Shown here in pieces: positions 23,245 through 33,207 of a stretch of DNA of 64,000 nucleotides (its first letter is position 1; each line of letters opens with the position of its first letter). The stretch is from Xenorhabdus nematophila ATCC 19061. Lineage in GTDB: Bacteria > Pseudomonadota > Gammaproteobacteria > Enterobacterales > Enterobacteriaceae. Below the pieces are notes generated by a model. The model did no database searches. It had not been told where the DNA came from and saw only the letters and a program-made list of their open reading frames with translations. The translations under genes were made by a program, and so were the position numbers. The stretch covers positions 3,139,232 through 3,203,231 of the forward strand of contig NC_014228.1 in NCBI RefSeq assembly GCF_000252955.1, in the 5' to 3' direction.

Positions 23245-23897
23245 CAAAGTTAATCCCAGTCTGATCGTCAATATGTATTATATCATGATTTGTTTTTATA
23301 TCATTTATGGGTGATATCGTATTTAAAAAACTAGGCAGAGGTATATAATAAGGCCTTGCATTATTTGGATATTTTACAGGGTCAGGAAACAGCAATGGCC
23401 TGAAAATTTTATTTTTATACTTTCCTATAGCTCCATAGTAATCCCATCTCTTTAATGCGTCCTCTTTACTGACGATTCCTAACTGAAGTGAATAATCAAT
23501 GTTATTTACAGCCTGATAAAAACCAAGCAAATTAGAAATTAAATCTTCACCACTATAACCGCTATCTGTCACCCGATTACAAGGAAAAGAAGCTTGGTAG
23601 GATTCGAACAAATGAGAAGTATACATCATAATAGTCAGAGGCAATCCTCTTCTTATCATGCAAAGATAAACCTCGCCTAACCCTCCATCTTGTAATTTTA
23701 GATGTTCCAAAATTACGTCCTTTTCCCATATATTGAACATACCTGATTGTAAAATATGACTCTTTAGTATCATCACCTGCATTTATCGCAGCCATGAGTA
23801 ACTTAGCATCATCACCTTTAGCATGTCCCAGATCTATCCATCCTAACTTCTCTGTATAAACCAATCTTCCTTTTTCTATATCAGACCTTGTAGTCAT
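23213..23897 (-). pseudogene. Conserved hypothetical, putative T6SS cargo, frameshifted
   Basis: Two overlapping frames form one protein of about 227 residues. It starts MTTRSDIEKGRLVYTEKLG at 23897 after GGAGG, and continues past one extra base near 23638-23643 as LTIMMYTSHLFESYQASFP and SGYSGEDLISNLLGFYQAV to the end at 23213. The join restores a natural helix, so I infer a one-base insertion in GCCTCTGAC. I do not recognise a named domain; GWIDLGHA and the SGEDLISNL block look conserved. It has no signal peptide. It may be an effector whose loss is tolerated while the overlapping downstream gene survives. Confidence 0.65.
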
Positions 23898-24429
23898 AAA
23901 AATCCCTCCAAGTTATTAGATGAGTAGTATAAAAACTATGGCTTCCGTAAGATTGACGTCTTACCTTAAATCCGTGGTTTTTTGTAGAGTATGATTGTCC
24001 ACTGTATCGGCAAAATTCATATATTATATTTTATATCGGCATCCATTATTTTTTCTTTCACTTTTCTTCTTGATAATTTGGAATACAATCATACATGATG
24101 AGATTTAATCGATAAATCAAGCATCTTCAATGACGAAAGGTATAGTACATAAAATAACAACTAATATTTCAACAATGTTGTTGTTATATATTATCCATAC
24201 AAAGTTTCCAATTAAAATAATTGATATATGAATAGCACTCTGTTTTACGATATATTTTTTAATGGATATTTAAATTAGTGGCTACTGATATTCTATCAAT
24301 GAATAAAAAATGATAACTCAGGGAAAGAGACGGATACTTATCGCGTTTGGTGGACACATTAAAAACCGAAACTCTCTGTATGGCTGATAACCAAAGTTCC
24401 GGCTTTTATACCTCTAGGATAGAAAGGTA
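23898..24429. other. AT-rich spacer, no gene seen
   Basis: 530 bp between the putative cargo gene and cysM. No convincing ORF, RNA gene or IS end. A weak hairpin ATACCT/AGGTAT lies just after the cysM stop (minus strand) without a T run. Confidence 0.45.
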
Positions 24430-25311
24430 TTAATTAAACACCCCTGTAGATAAATACCTGTCACCACGGTCACAAATAATGGCTACAATCACCGCGCCGG
24501 GCTTTTCAGCCGCAATGCGTAATGCCGCAGAAACCGCACCACCCGAACTGACACCACAGAAAATACCTTCTTTCTGTGCCAATAAACGCATTGTGGTTTC
24601 CGCTTCATCTTGTGTAATATCCAGAATTTGATCCACCAGCTCTCGCTGGTAAATACCGGGCATATAAGCCGGAGACCAGCGGCGAATACCGGGAATATGG
24701 CTATTTTCCGCAGGTTGTAATCCCGTGATATGTACTTTGCCTGACTGGGATTTCAGATAGCGGCTCACACCGGTGATTGTCCCCGTCGTTCCCATACAGG
24801 AAACAAAATGCGTAATTCTTCCCTGTGATTGCTGCCAAATTTCCGGGCCGGTTGTCGTAAAATGTGCCAGGGAATTATCCGCATTATTAAATTGGTCGAG
24901 GACTTTTCCTTCTCCGTTTTGCTCCATTTTTTGCGCCAAATCCCGGGCACCTTCCATTCCCAACTCTTTACTGACCAAAATTAATTCTGCACCATAAGCC
25001 TGCATTGATGCCTGTCTTTCAAGACTCATATTTTCAGGCATTAATAGTTTTAATTTATAACCTCTTACTGCCGCAATCATAGCCAATGCAATGCCGGTAT
25101 TACCACTTGTTGCTTCGATCAGAACATCGCCCGGTGTAATTTCTCCGCGCAATTCTGCCTGCTGGATCATCGAAAACGCAGCTCTGTCCTTTACGGAACC
25201 CGCAGGGTTATTGCCTTCTAATTTTACCCAAATTTCCGCATTAACACTTTCTGTCAATCGTTGTAATTTTACCAGCGGTGTATTGCCTATAAATTTATCC
25301 AAACTTGCCAC
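24430..25311 (-). CDS. cysM: Cysteine synthase B CysM
   Basis: PLP enzyme that makes cysteine or S-sulfocysteine from O-acetylserine and sulfide or thiosulfate. 293 residues. PLP lysine is Lys41 in [22 protein letters not shown] and CMGTTGTITGVSRY bind substrate and phosphate. The start is GTG at 25311 with AGG eight bases upstream; a nearby ATG is out of frame. In E. coli it is the last gene of cysPTWAM. Here a decayed IS630 of about 1.05 kb lies between cysA and cysM, so cysM may have lost operon transcription. Confidence 0.95.
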   Translation of the reverse strand: MASLDKFIGNTPLVKLQRLTESVNAEIWVKLEGNNPAGSVKDRAAFSMIQQAELRGEITPGDVLIEATSGNTGIALAMIAAVRGYKLKLLMPENMSLERQASMQAYGAELILVSKELGMEGARDLAQKMEQNGEGKVLDQFNNADNSLAHFTTTGPEIWQQSQGRITHFVSCMGTTGTITGVSRYLKSQSGKVHITGLQPAENSHIPGIRRWSPAYMPGIYQRELVDQILDITQDEAETTMRLLAQKEGIFCGVSSGGAVSAALRIAAEKPGAVIVAIICDRGDRYLSTGVFN

Positions 25312-25380
25312 AGCATTACCTAATTTATAAGAGAATGGAGAATCAAATAATCATATTCAGAAAACTGTCGCAAGATCTTA

Positions 25381-26434
25381 TTAACCCGGTGTACAAATAT
25401 CTATTATTTGTTATGCAGCATATCGGATACAGCGATGCTGGAAATAACGAGCAACCTGTTCAGCTCTTTTCTGGAGCCTCATCATATGACTTCGAGTCTT
25501 TTTGACTCATTCTTGCGGACTTCTTGCCGGTGAAAAGGCTCGGATAGCATTTTTCAAATCACCATTAAGGTACTCATCCGGGTTTAATTCGGCTGAATAG
25601 GCAGGCAAATAAAACACTTCAATTCGGTTTTTGTGTTTCTCCAACCACTTTTTGACAAGCCGGGCATGCTGGACACGCAAATTATCCAGTATCACACAGA
25701 CCTTACGATCGGCCTCTTTTATCAAGCGTTGAAAAAAATGCAGCCGCCTTCGGGCCGTCATCGTGTCGTGATAGAAAAGCGCGTTGCACAAATATCAACA
25801 ACGGGCGTTTTTCCTCTGGGCGCAAAGCCCCGGCTATGCTGGCAGGTATTTTTTATTCCCGTTTCATCTCCCCACCAAATTTCCGCCCCTTCTTCTGCCG
25901 CTTTCTTTTTTATCGCCGGATAGGTCTCTTTATGCCACTTTTCGACGGCTTGAGGATTTTGTTCATAGGCTCTTTTGAGTGGTTTTTGTGGTGTAAATCC
26001 CCAACGCTTTAGATAGTCAGTGAGTGTTCTTTTCGCAATTTTTATGCGCCACATTTGCCAAATAAGCGCCTGAATCGCGTTGCGCGACCAAAGTGCATAA
26101 GGCAATCCCATTTGTGATGGCCATTTTTCGGGGAGGATTGGCCGGAGTTTAGCCTCCTGAGGGGGCGTCAACAGACGCGCTTCCCTTTCCCGGCGCCCAC
26201 GTTTTCCCTGAATCAGGACACCGTCGCCCCCTTTTTGCCAGGTTCTGATCCAAATACAAATGGTGTTATAACTGATGCCAAGTGTTGTCGAGATGATTTT
26301 GCGGGAAATTCCCTCTTGATGCATTTTTATCACGAGGAGGCGGTTATATTGTTGTATCTCTGGTGAGAGCTGACGAGTCTCTTTTTTCATCTCGTTATCA
26401 TATACAAGTTATTGGTATTTGCCCACCTTGTTAA
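25381..26434 (-). mobile_element. IS630-family element between cysA and cysM
   Basis: The ends are inverted repeats: TTAACCCGGTGTACAAATA at 25381 and the inverse of TTAACAAGGTGGGCAAATA at 26434, with four mismatches in 19. A TA dinucleotide flanks each side, the IS630 target duplication. It contains one broken transposase gene on the minus strand. Confidence 0.8.
25507..26390 (-). pseudogene. IS630-family transposase, internally deleted
   Basis: The N-terminal 200 residues hold the helix-turn-helix (EGISRKIISTTLGISYNTIC), and the first catalytic Asp is in IWWGDETGI. The frame then breaks after FAPRGKTPVV and resumes at FYHDTMTARRRLHFFQRLIK, continuing through VCVILDNLRVQHA (second Asp) to FYLPAYSAELNPDEYLN (Glu). 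Compared with family members about 20 residues are missing at the break, so I infer a small deletion with frame loss. Not active. Confidence 0.8.
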
Positions 26435-26500
26435 TAAGCAAAAAAAACCCTTCCCACATTGTCTTGAGAGCAGGGGGTTAAATAATAAAATTAAATAAAA

Positions 26501-27589
26501 TCAGGCGGATTCAGCTAATCGCATGATTTTTAACGGCATATTATCCGAATATAAATGAGCACCCACACCACCAATAAAATAATTATCTCCCCTAACAGGA
26601 ACCAATGAATTATCCCTCCAAATAACTGACAGATAACCCTCCTCCCAACCCATAGGTTGTACAGAAACCAGAGAAAAATGCCCTCTCGGACTGACTTCCA
26701 CAATCTGAACAGGCAGAGGACAAAAAGTAGTCTGCTGTGGGCTCAGGGTCATATCCCAGGGGCGGAAAAAAACATCAACATTCCCCTGATACAAGGGTTT
26801 TCCATGCAAAGGAAATATTTTCCCACCAATCCAAAGCTGGGAGCCTTTAATCTCACCTTTTAATTTGTTAATTTCCCCCATGAATTCAAGCACAAAACGA
26901 CTTTCGGGTTGACTCCATACTTGCTGTGGTGTACCAACCTGTTCAATGTGTCCTTGATTCATGAGCACCACCCTATCGGCAACTTCCATTGCTTCTTCCT
27001 GATCGTGGGTGACAAATACGCTGGTAAATTTCAACTCTTCATGAAGCTGGCGCAACCAACGACGTAATTCCGTCCGTACCTGCGCATCCAGAGCACCAAA
27101 AGGTTCATCCAACAAAAGGATCTGGGGTTCAACAGCAAGGACCCTTGCCAGTGCAACACGTTGTTTTTGCCCGCCGGAAAGCTGTGATGGATAACGATCA
27201 GCCAGATGAGATAGCTGCACCATATCAAGCAGCGCCATAACTTTACTGCGCAACACATCACCGTCAGGGCGCTGGCGGCGGGGAAGAACAGTCAGGCCAA
27301 ATGCCACATTATCAAATACGGTCATATGGCGGAATAAAGCATAATGTTGAAATACAAACCCGACACGCCTGTTTTTTGCATGCACCCGGCTGACATCCTG
27401 ACCATGAAATTTCAACTGACCTGAATTCTGCTGCTCAAGACCTGCAATTATCCTTAACAAGGTTGTCTTGCCAGAACCCGACGGGCCAAGCAGCGCAATC
27501 ATTTCACCAGATTGAATATCCAGTGAGATCTCATTCAGTATTTGAGTTCGACCAAAAGATTTGCTGATTTTATTGATTTCAATACTCAT
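26501..27589 (-). CDS. cysA: Sulfate/thiosulfate ABC transporter ATPase CysA
   Basis: Cytoplasmic ATPase of the CysPTWA importer. 362 residues. Walker A is GPSGSGKTT, signature [16 protein letters not shown], Walker [13 protein letters not shown] and H-loop [11 protein letters not shown]; a C-terminal regulatory domain follows from about 240. An upstream start is in frame, but AGGAG lies six bases before the ATG at 27589 and [13 protein letters not shown] matches the family. The start overlaps neither the cysW stop (27604) nor its own upstream extension. Confidence 0.96.
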   Translation of the reverse strand: MSIEINKISKSFGRTQILNEISLDIQSGEMIALLGPSGSGKTTLLRIIAGLEQQNSGQLKFHGQDVSRVHAKNRRVGFVFQHYALFRHMTVFDNVAFGLTVLPRRQRPDGDVLRSKVMALLDMVQLSHLADRYPSQLSGGQKQRVALARVLAVEPQILLLDEPFGALDAQVRTELRRWLRQLHEELKFTSVFVTHDQEEAMEVADRVVLMNQGHIEQVGTPQQVWSQPESRFVLEFMGEINKLKGEIKGSQLWIGGKIFPLHGKPLYQGNVDVFFRPWDMTLSPQQTTFCPLPVQIVEVSPRGHFSLVSVQPMGWEEGYLSVIWRDNSLVPVRGDNYFIGGVGAHLYSDNMPLKIMRLAESA

Positions 27590-27603
27590 ATCCCACTCCT
27601 GAT

Positions 27604-28449
27604 CTACCCTTGCTGGCGGCTTAAATGCCACTCCAGCACACTTTTGACGATCAAAGTCATCATTGCCATCACCGCTAATAAAGCCGCAGCGGTAAATGCG
27701 CCGACAGTGTTATAATCCTGATACAGCAATTCAACCTGTAGAGGCAGCGTATAGGTTTCCCCGCGAATGGCCCCCGATACCACAGACACCGCACCAAATT
27801 CACCAATCGCCCGGGCATTGGTCAGGACAACGCCGTATAGTAACGCCCAGCGGATATTCGGTAATGTCACGCGCCAGAACATCTTCCAGCCAGAAGCACC
27901 CAATAATATGGCCGCTTCATCTTCTTGGCTGCCTTGACTCAACATCACCGGTACTAACTCACGGACAACAAAGGGACACGTGACAAATACCGTCACCAGC
28001 ACCATACCCGGCCATGAAAACATTAATTGAATATCATAAGTGCCCAGCCACTCCCCTAACCCACCATTAGCACCGTAAAACAAAAGATAAAGCAGCCCCG
28101 CCACCACCGGAGAAACCGCAAACGGGATATCGACTAATGTCAGCAGTAACTGCCTGCCGGGGAATTGAAAACGCGTGACCAGCCATGCTGTCATCACGCC
28201 AAAAACCAGATTAATAGGCACGGTAATCAGCGCAATCATTACCGTCAGCCAGATGGCATGTAACATATCCGGGTCGAAAAGATTCTGGGTGACCATCTCC
28301 AGCCCTTTGGAAAAGGCGATCAGGAAAATCCAGACTATCGGGATCACCAACAATAAAACTGAAAACAGTATGCCAGTGCCAATCAGTAACCATTTCCCCC
28401 AGTTTATGGGCGCGCGCCGGATCGCTGTATATTCGGAAAATTCAGCCAT
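27604..28449 (-). CDS. cysW: Sulfate/thiosulfate ABC transporter permease CysW
   Basis: Inner-membrane permease, 281 residues with six hydrophobic segments. The coupling-helix motif is [29 protein letters not shown], followed by [15 protein letters not shown]. The ATG overlaps the cysT stop by four bases (ATGA), giving translational coupling. Product and order match E. coli cysPTWA. Confidence 0.95.
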   Translation of the reverse strand: MAEFSEYTAIRRAPINWGKWLLIGTGILFSVLLLVIPIVWIFLIAFSKGLEMVTQNLFDPDMLHAIWLTVMIALITVPINLVFGVMTAWLVTRFQFPGRQLLLTLVDIPFAVSPVVAGLLYLLFYGANGGLGEWLGTYDIQLMFSWPGMVLVTVFVTCPFVVRELVPVMLSQGSQEDEAAILLGASGWKMFWRVTLPNIRWALLYGVVLTNARAIGEFGAVSVVSGAIRGETYTLPLQVELLYQDYNTVGAFTAAALLAVMAMMTLIVKSVLEWHLSRQQG

Positions 28450-29282
28450 CAGTGACCCCCAATCCGTTTACCAAAGCGACTTTGTAATAAGTTGACGCTA
28501 AACAGCAGTAATAACGATGTAGCAAGAATAACCGAAGCTATCGCACTGGCTGCCGGGTAATCAAATTCTTGCAAGCGAATGAAAATCATCAGAGAAACCA
28601 CCTCGGTTTGCCAGGCAATGTTACCCGCAATGAAAATCACCGCGCCAAATTCACCTAAGCTGCGTGTAAAAGAGAGCACAGTTCCGGCAATCAATGCCGG
28701 TGATACTTCAGGCAAAATGACTCGCTGGAAAGTTTGCCAACGGCTCGCACCCAATGTCTGCGCCGCTTCTTCATACTCAGAACCAAGTTCTTCAAGCACA
28801 GGCTGCACAGTACGCACCACAAAAGGCAAACTGGTAAATGCCATCGCCACGGCGATGCCCAGCCAAGTATTAGTGACTTTGATATCAACATCGCCAAGCC
28901 AGGTACCATACCACCCGCTTGCAGAGAACAGGGTTGCCAGCGTTAAGCCCGCGACAGCCGTTGGCAACGCAAACGGCAAATCCATCAAACCATCCAGTAA
29001 GCGACGTCCCCAAAATTGATAACGCGTTAATATCCATGCCATCAACATGCCAAAAACCATATTAAACAAACTGGCAACCGTTGCTGCCAGCAATGTCACC
29101 TGATAAGCGGCAACCACCTGCGGGTTGGCGATGACCTGCCAGTATTGCGCCCATGTTATGCTGGAGAGCTGCATGACCAAGGCACTCAAGGGTAATAACA
29201 AAATGAGGCAGGTATAGAACAGACTGCTGCCTAAACTCAGCCCGAAACCGGGCAAGACGCGTTTGCGAGAACCCCACATCAT
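28449..29282 (-). CDS. cysT: Sulfate/thiosulfate ABC transporter permease CysT (CysU)
   Basis: Inner-membrane permease paired with CysW, about 277 residues. The coupling motif is [24 protein letters not shown], followed by [17 protein letters not shown], near identical to E. coli. Two adjacent ATGs (29282 and 29279) follow GGAAGGA; the first gives [13 protein letters not shown]. Either way the start overlaps the cysP stop. A longer open frame upstream lies inside cysP and is not used. Confidence 0.95.
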   Translation of the reverse strand: MMWGSRKRVLPGFGLSLGSSLFYTCLILLLPLSALVMQLSSITWAQYWQVIANPQVVAAYQVTLLAATVASLFNMVFGMLMAWILTRYQFWGRRLLDGLMDLPFALPTAVAGLTLATLFSASGWYGTWLGDVDIKVTNTWLGIAVAMAFTSLPFVVRTVQPVLEELGSEYEEAAQTLGASRWQTFQRVILPEVSPALIAGTVLSFTRSLGEFGAVIFIAGNIAWQTEVVSLMIFIRLQEFDYPAASAIASVILATSLLLLFSVNLLQSRFGKRIGGH

Positions 29283-30310
29283 TTGCGTCCTTCCATCAAT
29301 AACTGATCGAATATGCCACCCGTATTGAAATGAGTTTTCATCACCTGAGGCCAACTCTTAAATTGTTCTTCAAACCGAAACAGCTTAGTTTCCGGAAAAC
29401 GGCCTTGTTCTGATGCCATGACATCTTTATCAAGTACGCGGTAATTAAAGCTGGCGATTATTTTCTGGGCAGCCGGGCTATACAGATATTCTAAATACGC
29501 TTTAGCCGCAGATTCAGTGCCATTTTTCTGGATATTTTTATCTACCCAAGTCACGGGAAACTCAGCCAAAATCCCCACAGGAGGCACAATAACCTGATAG
29601 TTATCTTCACCATACTGTTTGCGAATGTTATTGACCTCAGATTCAAAACTAATCAAAACATCCCCTAATCCCCGTTCAATAAAGGAAGCCGTCGCTCCAC
29701 GATCTCCGGTATCAAACACCACGACATTCTGCAAAAGATGTTGCATCTTTTGGCGAACATTCTCTGGTGCATGGGGATATTGCTGCTGAAAAACGCCCCA
29801 TACTGCCAAATAGGTATAACGCCCATTGCCTGACATTTTCGGATTTGGAAAAACTGATTTCACATCATGGCGTAATAAATCATCCCAACTGTGGATATTT
29901 TTAGGATTATTTTTGCGTACTAAAAAAGCCATTGTGGAATAGTATGGAGAACTGTTATTCGACAAACGTTGCTGCCAGTCAGCGGGAATATGATTGCCAC
30001 GATCATGCAGAATCTGAACATCCGAGACTTGGTTATAAGTCACCACATCAGCCCGTAAGCCATGTAAAATAGCCAGTGCTTGTTTAGATGAACCTGCATG
30101 GGATTGTTTGATAGTCAATTTATTGTGTGGGTATAACTGATTCCACTGTTTCTCAAACTCGGGATTCAGACTTGCAAATAACTCTCGTCCAATATCATAA
30201 GAACTATTCAGCAACTCGGCGGCGTTGGTGCTATACACGTTGAGACTGATCAAAAGTGATAAGGTCGCCAATCCGCCCAATATGTTATTTTTTATTGTCA
30301 CTCTATTCAT
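29279..30310 (-). CDS. cysP: Thiosulfate/sulfate-binding periplasmic protein CysP
   Basis: Periplasmic solute-binding protein that delivers sulfate or thiosulfate to CysTWA. 343 residues with a signal peptide (about 1-30, [17 protein letters not shown]). The family blocks [20 protein letters not shown] and [25 protein letters not shown] are present, as is [26 protein letters not shown] precedes the ATG. First gene of the cys operon; the 300-bp region upstream should hold the CysB-controlled promoter, but I could not pick a CysB site with confidence. Confidence 0.96.
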   Translation of the reverse strand: MNRVTIKNNILGGLATLSLLISLNVYSTNAAELLNSSYDIGRELFASLNPEFEKQWNQLYPHNKLTIKQSHAGSSKQALAILHGLRADVVTYNQVSDVQILHDRGNHIPADWQQRLSNNSSPYYSTMAFLVRKNNPKNIHSWDDLLRHDVKSVFPNPKMSGNGRYTYLAVWGVFQQQYPHAPENVRQKMQHLLQNVVVFDTGDRGATASFIERGLGDVLISFESEVNNIRKQYGEDNYQVIVPPVGILAEFPVTWVDKNIQKNGTESAAKAYLEYLYSPAAQKIIASFNYRVLDKDVMASEQGRFPETKLFRFEEQFKSWPQVMKTHFNTGGIFDQLLMEGRK

Positions 30311-30621
30311 CCGACACCTTACCCATCACGCGATTTGACAACCGTTTTTTCTACTGTATCCAGAATATTTATAACTGGGTAGTTAACTATCCCTTGTTTT
30401 ATATACCGAATTTTTATGAGAAATGATGAAATGCGATAAGATGCAGAAAATTTGATAGCACGGCGCATCAAAATATGAGAAATCGTCAACAGTCAGACAG
30501 TTGAAAAAACGGGCTGGAATTTACCATTGTTAACCAGAACAATAGTGATTAAAAAGTGAGTAGAAAAATGTGGAATGGATGAGGAGTGAAACTCTTTTCT
30601 GGCAAATGTTTTTTCGGCTTT

Positions 30622-30659
30622 CCGTGTTGCCGGGTTAATGTATTAGCCCGGCAACACGG
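30622..30659. repeat. Perfect 13-bp inverted repeat
   Basis: CCGTGTTGCCGGG and CCCGGCAACACGG with a 12-base loop (TTAATGTATTAG, itself near-palindromic). No T run follows on the plus strand; on the minus strand AAAGCCGAAAAAA follows, also no terminator. It lies between cysP and the PAAR relic. The rest of 30311-30710 shows no gene. Confidence 0.7.
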
Positions 30660-30710
30660 AGAAGACAAGCGCAGCGCGTCAGTCGAACGCTAAACAAGAG
30701 AAAATACTTA

Positions 30711-30979
30711 TCATTCCATGACAAGAAAACCTTTCTGGCTGGCAATCAGTTTTGCACCACAGGCTGTGCTTATTCCTTCCGGTGCAATCTGTTTGCCCTT
30801 ATATTTTCAAGATTCACTTCCTTAAACTATCGGGAATGTATCCTCACATTTAGGGCAAACAACTAAACCCCTTTTCCGGCAACTAGCACGCCCTGATAGG
30901 TATAACCACCAATGGCAGTAATCACCTTGCCTCCGTGATCGGTGGCATCGTTTAAAAGAATCACGGCTTTACCTGCCAT
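30711..30979 (-). pseudogene. PAAR-domain T6SS spike-tip protein relic
   Basis: Read by eye from the minus strand; too short and broken to form one ORF. After GGAGG the ATG at 30979 gives MAGKAVILLNDATDHGGKVI, typical of a PAAR tip protein. A frame change at a G-run gives RKRGLVVCPKCEDTFPIV, then after a stop and another frame change KGKQIAPEGISTACGAKLIA and a stop at 30711. The order (cold start, CPKCE zinc-type pair, ACGAKLIA) fits small PAAR proteins of enterobacterial T6SS. At least two frameshifts make it non-functional. Confidence 0.7.
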
Positions 30980-30992
30980 ATTGCTGCCTCCA

Positions 30993-31198
30993 TCATAATT
31001 CACCATAGGGATAGGTTTTTCCTTTGATAAAGGCTTTTATCCTCTCGGAATATTCCCCATAGCCATCAGAATGTTTGGTTTTCCCCTGACACACTGTCAT
31101 CTTATCGCCGGAAACCGATTCTCCCGTCGAGATCAGGATATTATCGCCGTTGTTTTTATCATATCCCCGCAACCAGGCGCGAGCCGCTCCCCCTGGTG
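30993..31198 (-). pseudogene. C-terminal gene fragment upstream of the PAAR relic
   Basis: About 68 codons ending KGKTYPYGEL, truncated at its 5' side by the IS3-family end at 31199. Middle part reads RGYDKNNGDNILISTGESV and KMTVCQGKTKHSDGYGEYS. I do not recognise the family. The stop lies 13 bases before the PAAR start with a ribosome site between, so the two once formed an operon, presumably T6SS related. Confidence 0.5.
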
Positions 31199-32370
31199 TG
31201 TAGTAGTACATTAAATCCAGACACCTCAAAAGCCTGCTAATGTTATTAACATGACAATGAGGTATGACAATGAAATTGAAACCGACCAAACGCCACGATT
31301 CCGTTGAATTTAAGCTGGAAGCGGTTCAGCAGGTTGTTCTCCATCATCAACGGGTTATTGATATCGCCCGTTCACTGGCCGTTGATGCCAGTACCTTGAG
31401 AAAATGGATCCGCCAGTAGTAAGGCCGAAATACAGGGGGTAACGCCTGCCGGTAAAGCCTTAACGCCCGAACAACGCCAGATACAGGCGTTGGAAAAACA
31501 GGTCAGGCGTCTGGAAAGGGAAAAAGAAATTCTAAAGCAGGCGGCCGTGTTGATGAGCGAGATACGCAGTGGGGCTATTCGTTGCTCACACGGCTGAGCG
31601 CCCAATGGCCGGTCACGGAACTCTGTCAGGCATTTAAGGTGTCACGCAGCGCCTGTTACGATTGGCGGGAACGTCCTGTCGATACAGAACGTCTGCGGCT
31701 GCGCATCCGGACCCGTGAATTGTATAACCAAAGCCGGGGGGCCATCGGCAGCCGCTCCCTGAGCCACTGGCTGACCCATGAGGGCACACCGGTTGGGCGC
31801 TGGCTAATGCAGGAATGCGGCCTGCAAAGTCGTCAGCCGGGGGTCCACCGTTATCGTCCACCGGGGAAAGAGCACGTGGTGTCGCCGGATTTTTTGCAGC
31901 CGCATTTTGCCCCGGCCAGCCCAAATACCCGGGGTGATGGATTTATTTTCCCGCCGCGTGGTGGGCATGGCCATCGCTTCCTCACCGGATGCAGAGCGGG
32001 TCTGCCGTGCCCTGAGTCATGCCCTGGAAACGCGCCCTATTGAAGGCCGGCTGATTTTTCACTCCGGCCAGGGAAGTCAATACAGCAGCAAAAAGTTCCG
32101 CCGCTTACTTTGGCGAAACCAGATTATCCAAAGCATGAGCCGCAGGGGCTGCTGCTATGATAATTCGCCGATGGAACGGGTATTCCGGAGTCTGAAAAGC
32201 GAATGGGTGCCAGCGGAAGGCTATCAGGATATGCATGACGCGATGAGGGATATCACGCAATATTACAACTACATTCGCCCCCATAGTTTTAATGGGGGCA
32301 TTTCTCCCGTTGAATACGAGAAGCAATGGGAAGAGGCTAAAAGAATGTCCGGAAGTTCTTGACCGCTACA
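31199..32370 (+). mobile_element. Degraded IS3-family element
   Basis: Imperfect terminal repeats: TGTAGTAGTACATTAAATCC at the left and the inverse of TGTAGCGGTCAAGAACTTCC at the right, both then sharing GACA. It encloses broken orfA and orfB. The right end abuts an IS30-family gene at its first codons, suggesting insertion at the IS30 5' end. Confidence 0.7.
31264..32362 (+). pseudogene. IS3-family transposase orfA/orfB relic
   Basis: orfA starts MTMKLKPTKRHDSVEFKLEA and breaks after STLRKWIRQ at two adjacent stops (TAG TAA near 31418), resuming in another frame as AEIQGVTPAGKALTPEQRQ. orfB starts in WPVTELCQAFKVSRSACYDW. It then loses about 20 residues that should carry the first catalytic Asp, jumping from QPHFAPASPNT to GVMDLFSRRVVGMAI. 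The second Asp region is degraded too (FHSGQGSQYSS, Gly for Asp), while the Glu block NSPMERVFRSLKSEW is intact. Clearly dead. Confidence 0.8.
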
Positions 32371-33207
32371 CCAGAGCAGAAAGCGGTTATCTGGGACAGG
32401 TATAAGCAAGGTGATTCTTTACATGATATCGCCAGGATGTTTGACAGATATCATTCTTCTATTATGCCCACTATTTACCAAACCAGTGGATATCGTCCTC
32501 CTGTCCGAAAACGACACCGGTTATCTCTTTCGCTTGATGAAAGAGAGGAGATTTCCAGAGGACTGGTAGCGAAACTCAGTATCAGGGAAATAGCCAGCAA
32601 ATTATCAAGAACCCATCCGACTATCAGTCGTGAGATTTAAAGGCACGGGGGAGCAAAGCAATACCGTGCAGCAAAAGCGGACAAAGCAGCCTGGGAGAAT
32701 ACCCTGAGACCTAAACCTTGCAAGTTAATTGAATGTCCTGCATTGTGTAAAATCATCGCCGCAAAAATGCATCGGGGCTGGTCGCCAGAACAAATCTCCG
32801 GCTGGCTGAAACGATATTATCCCGATAATCAGGAAATGCATGTGTCGCACGAAACGATTTATAAAACGCTTTTCATACAAACTCGGGGAGCATTAAAAAA
32901 AGAGCTACAACAGTGCCTCAGAAGCAGAAGAACAGTACGCAAATCCAGAACAACATCGCTTAAAGGGAAAGGGTTAGGCTCAATCCCAGAAGCGATACCC
33001 ATCAGCGAAAGGCCACCCAATGTTGCAGACAGAGCCATACCCGGTCACTGGGAGGGAGACCTGATACAAGGTTCCAAAAACTCCTATATCATCACACTGG
33101 TAGAACGCCATTCTCGCTTTGTTATGCTTGCCAAAATCAGTGATAACAAGACGACTACCGTAATATCTGCACTCATAAATCAAGCCCAAAAGTTCGAACC
33201 GACTTGA
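32359..33207 (+). pseudogene. IS30-family transposase relic, C-terminus lost
   Basis: Begins with the LTPEQK-like region at the IS3 junction and carries the N-terminal helix-turn-helix blocks DSLHDIARMFDRYHSSIMPT and LSIREIASKLSRTHPTISRE. An in-frame TAA at 32638 interrupts the gene, then the frame stays open through SPEQISGWLKRYYPDNQ to the first catalytic Asp (PGHWEGDLIQGSKNS). Homology stops at QAQK (about 33193), where GC-richer foreign DNA begins; the second Asp and Glu are missing. Confidence 0.8.
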
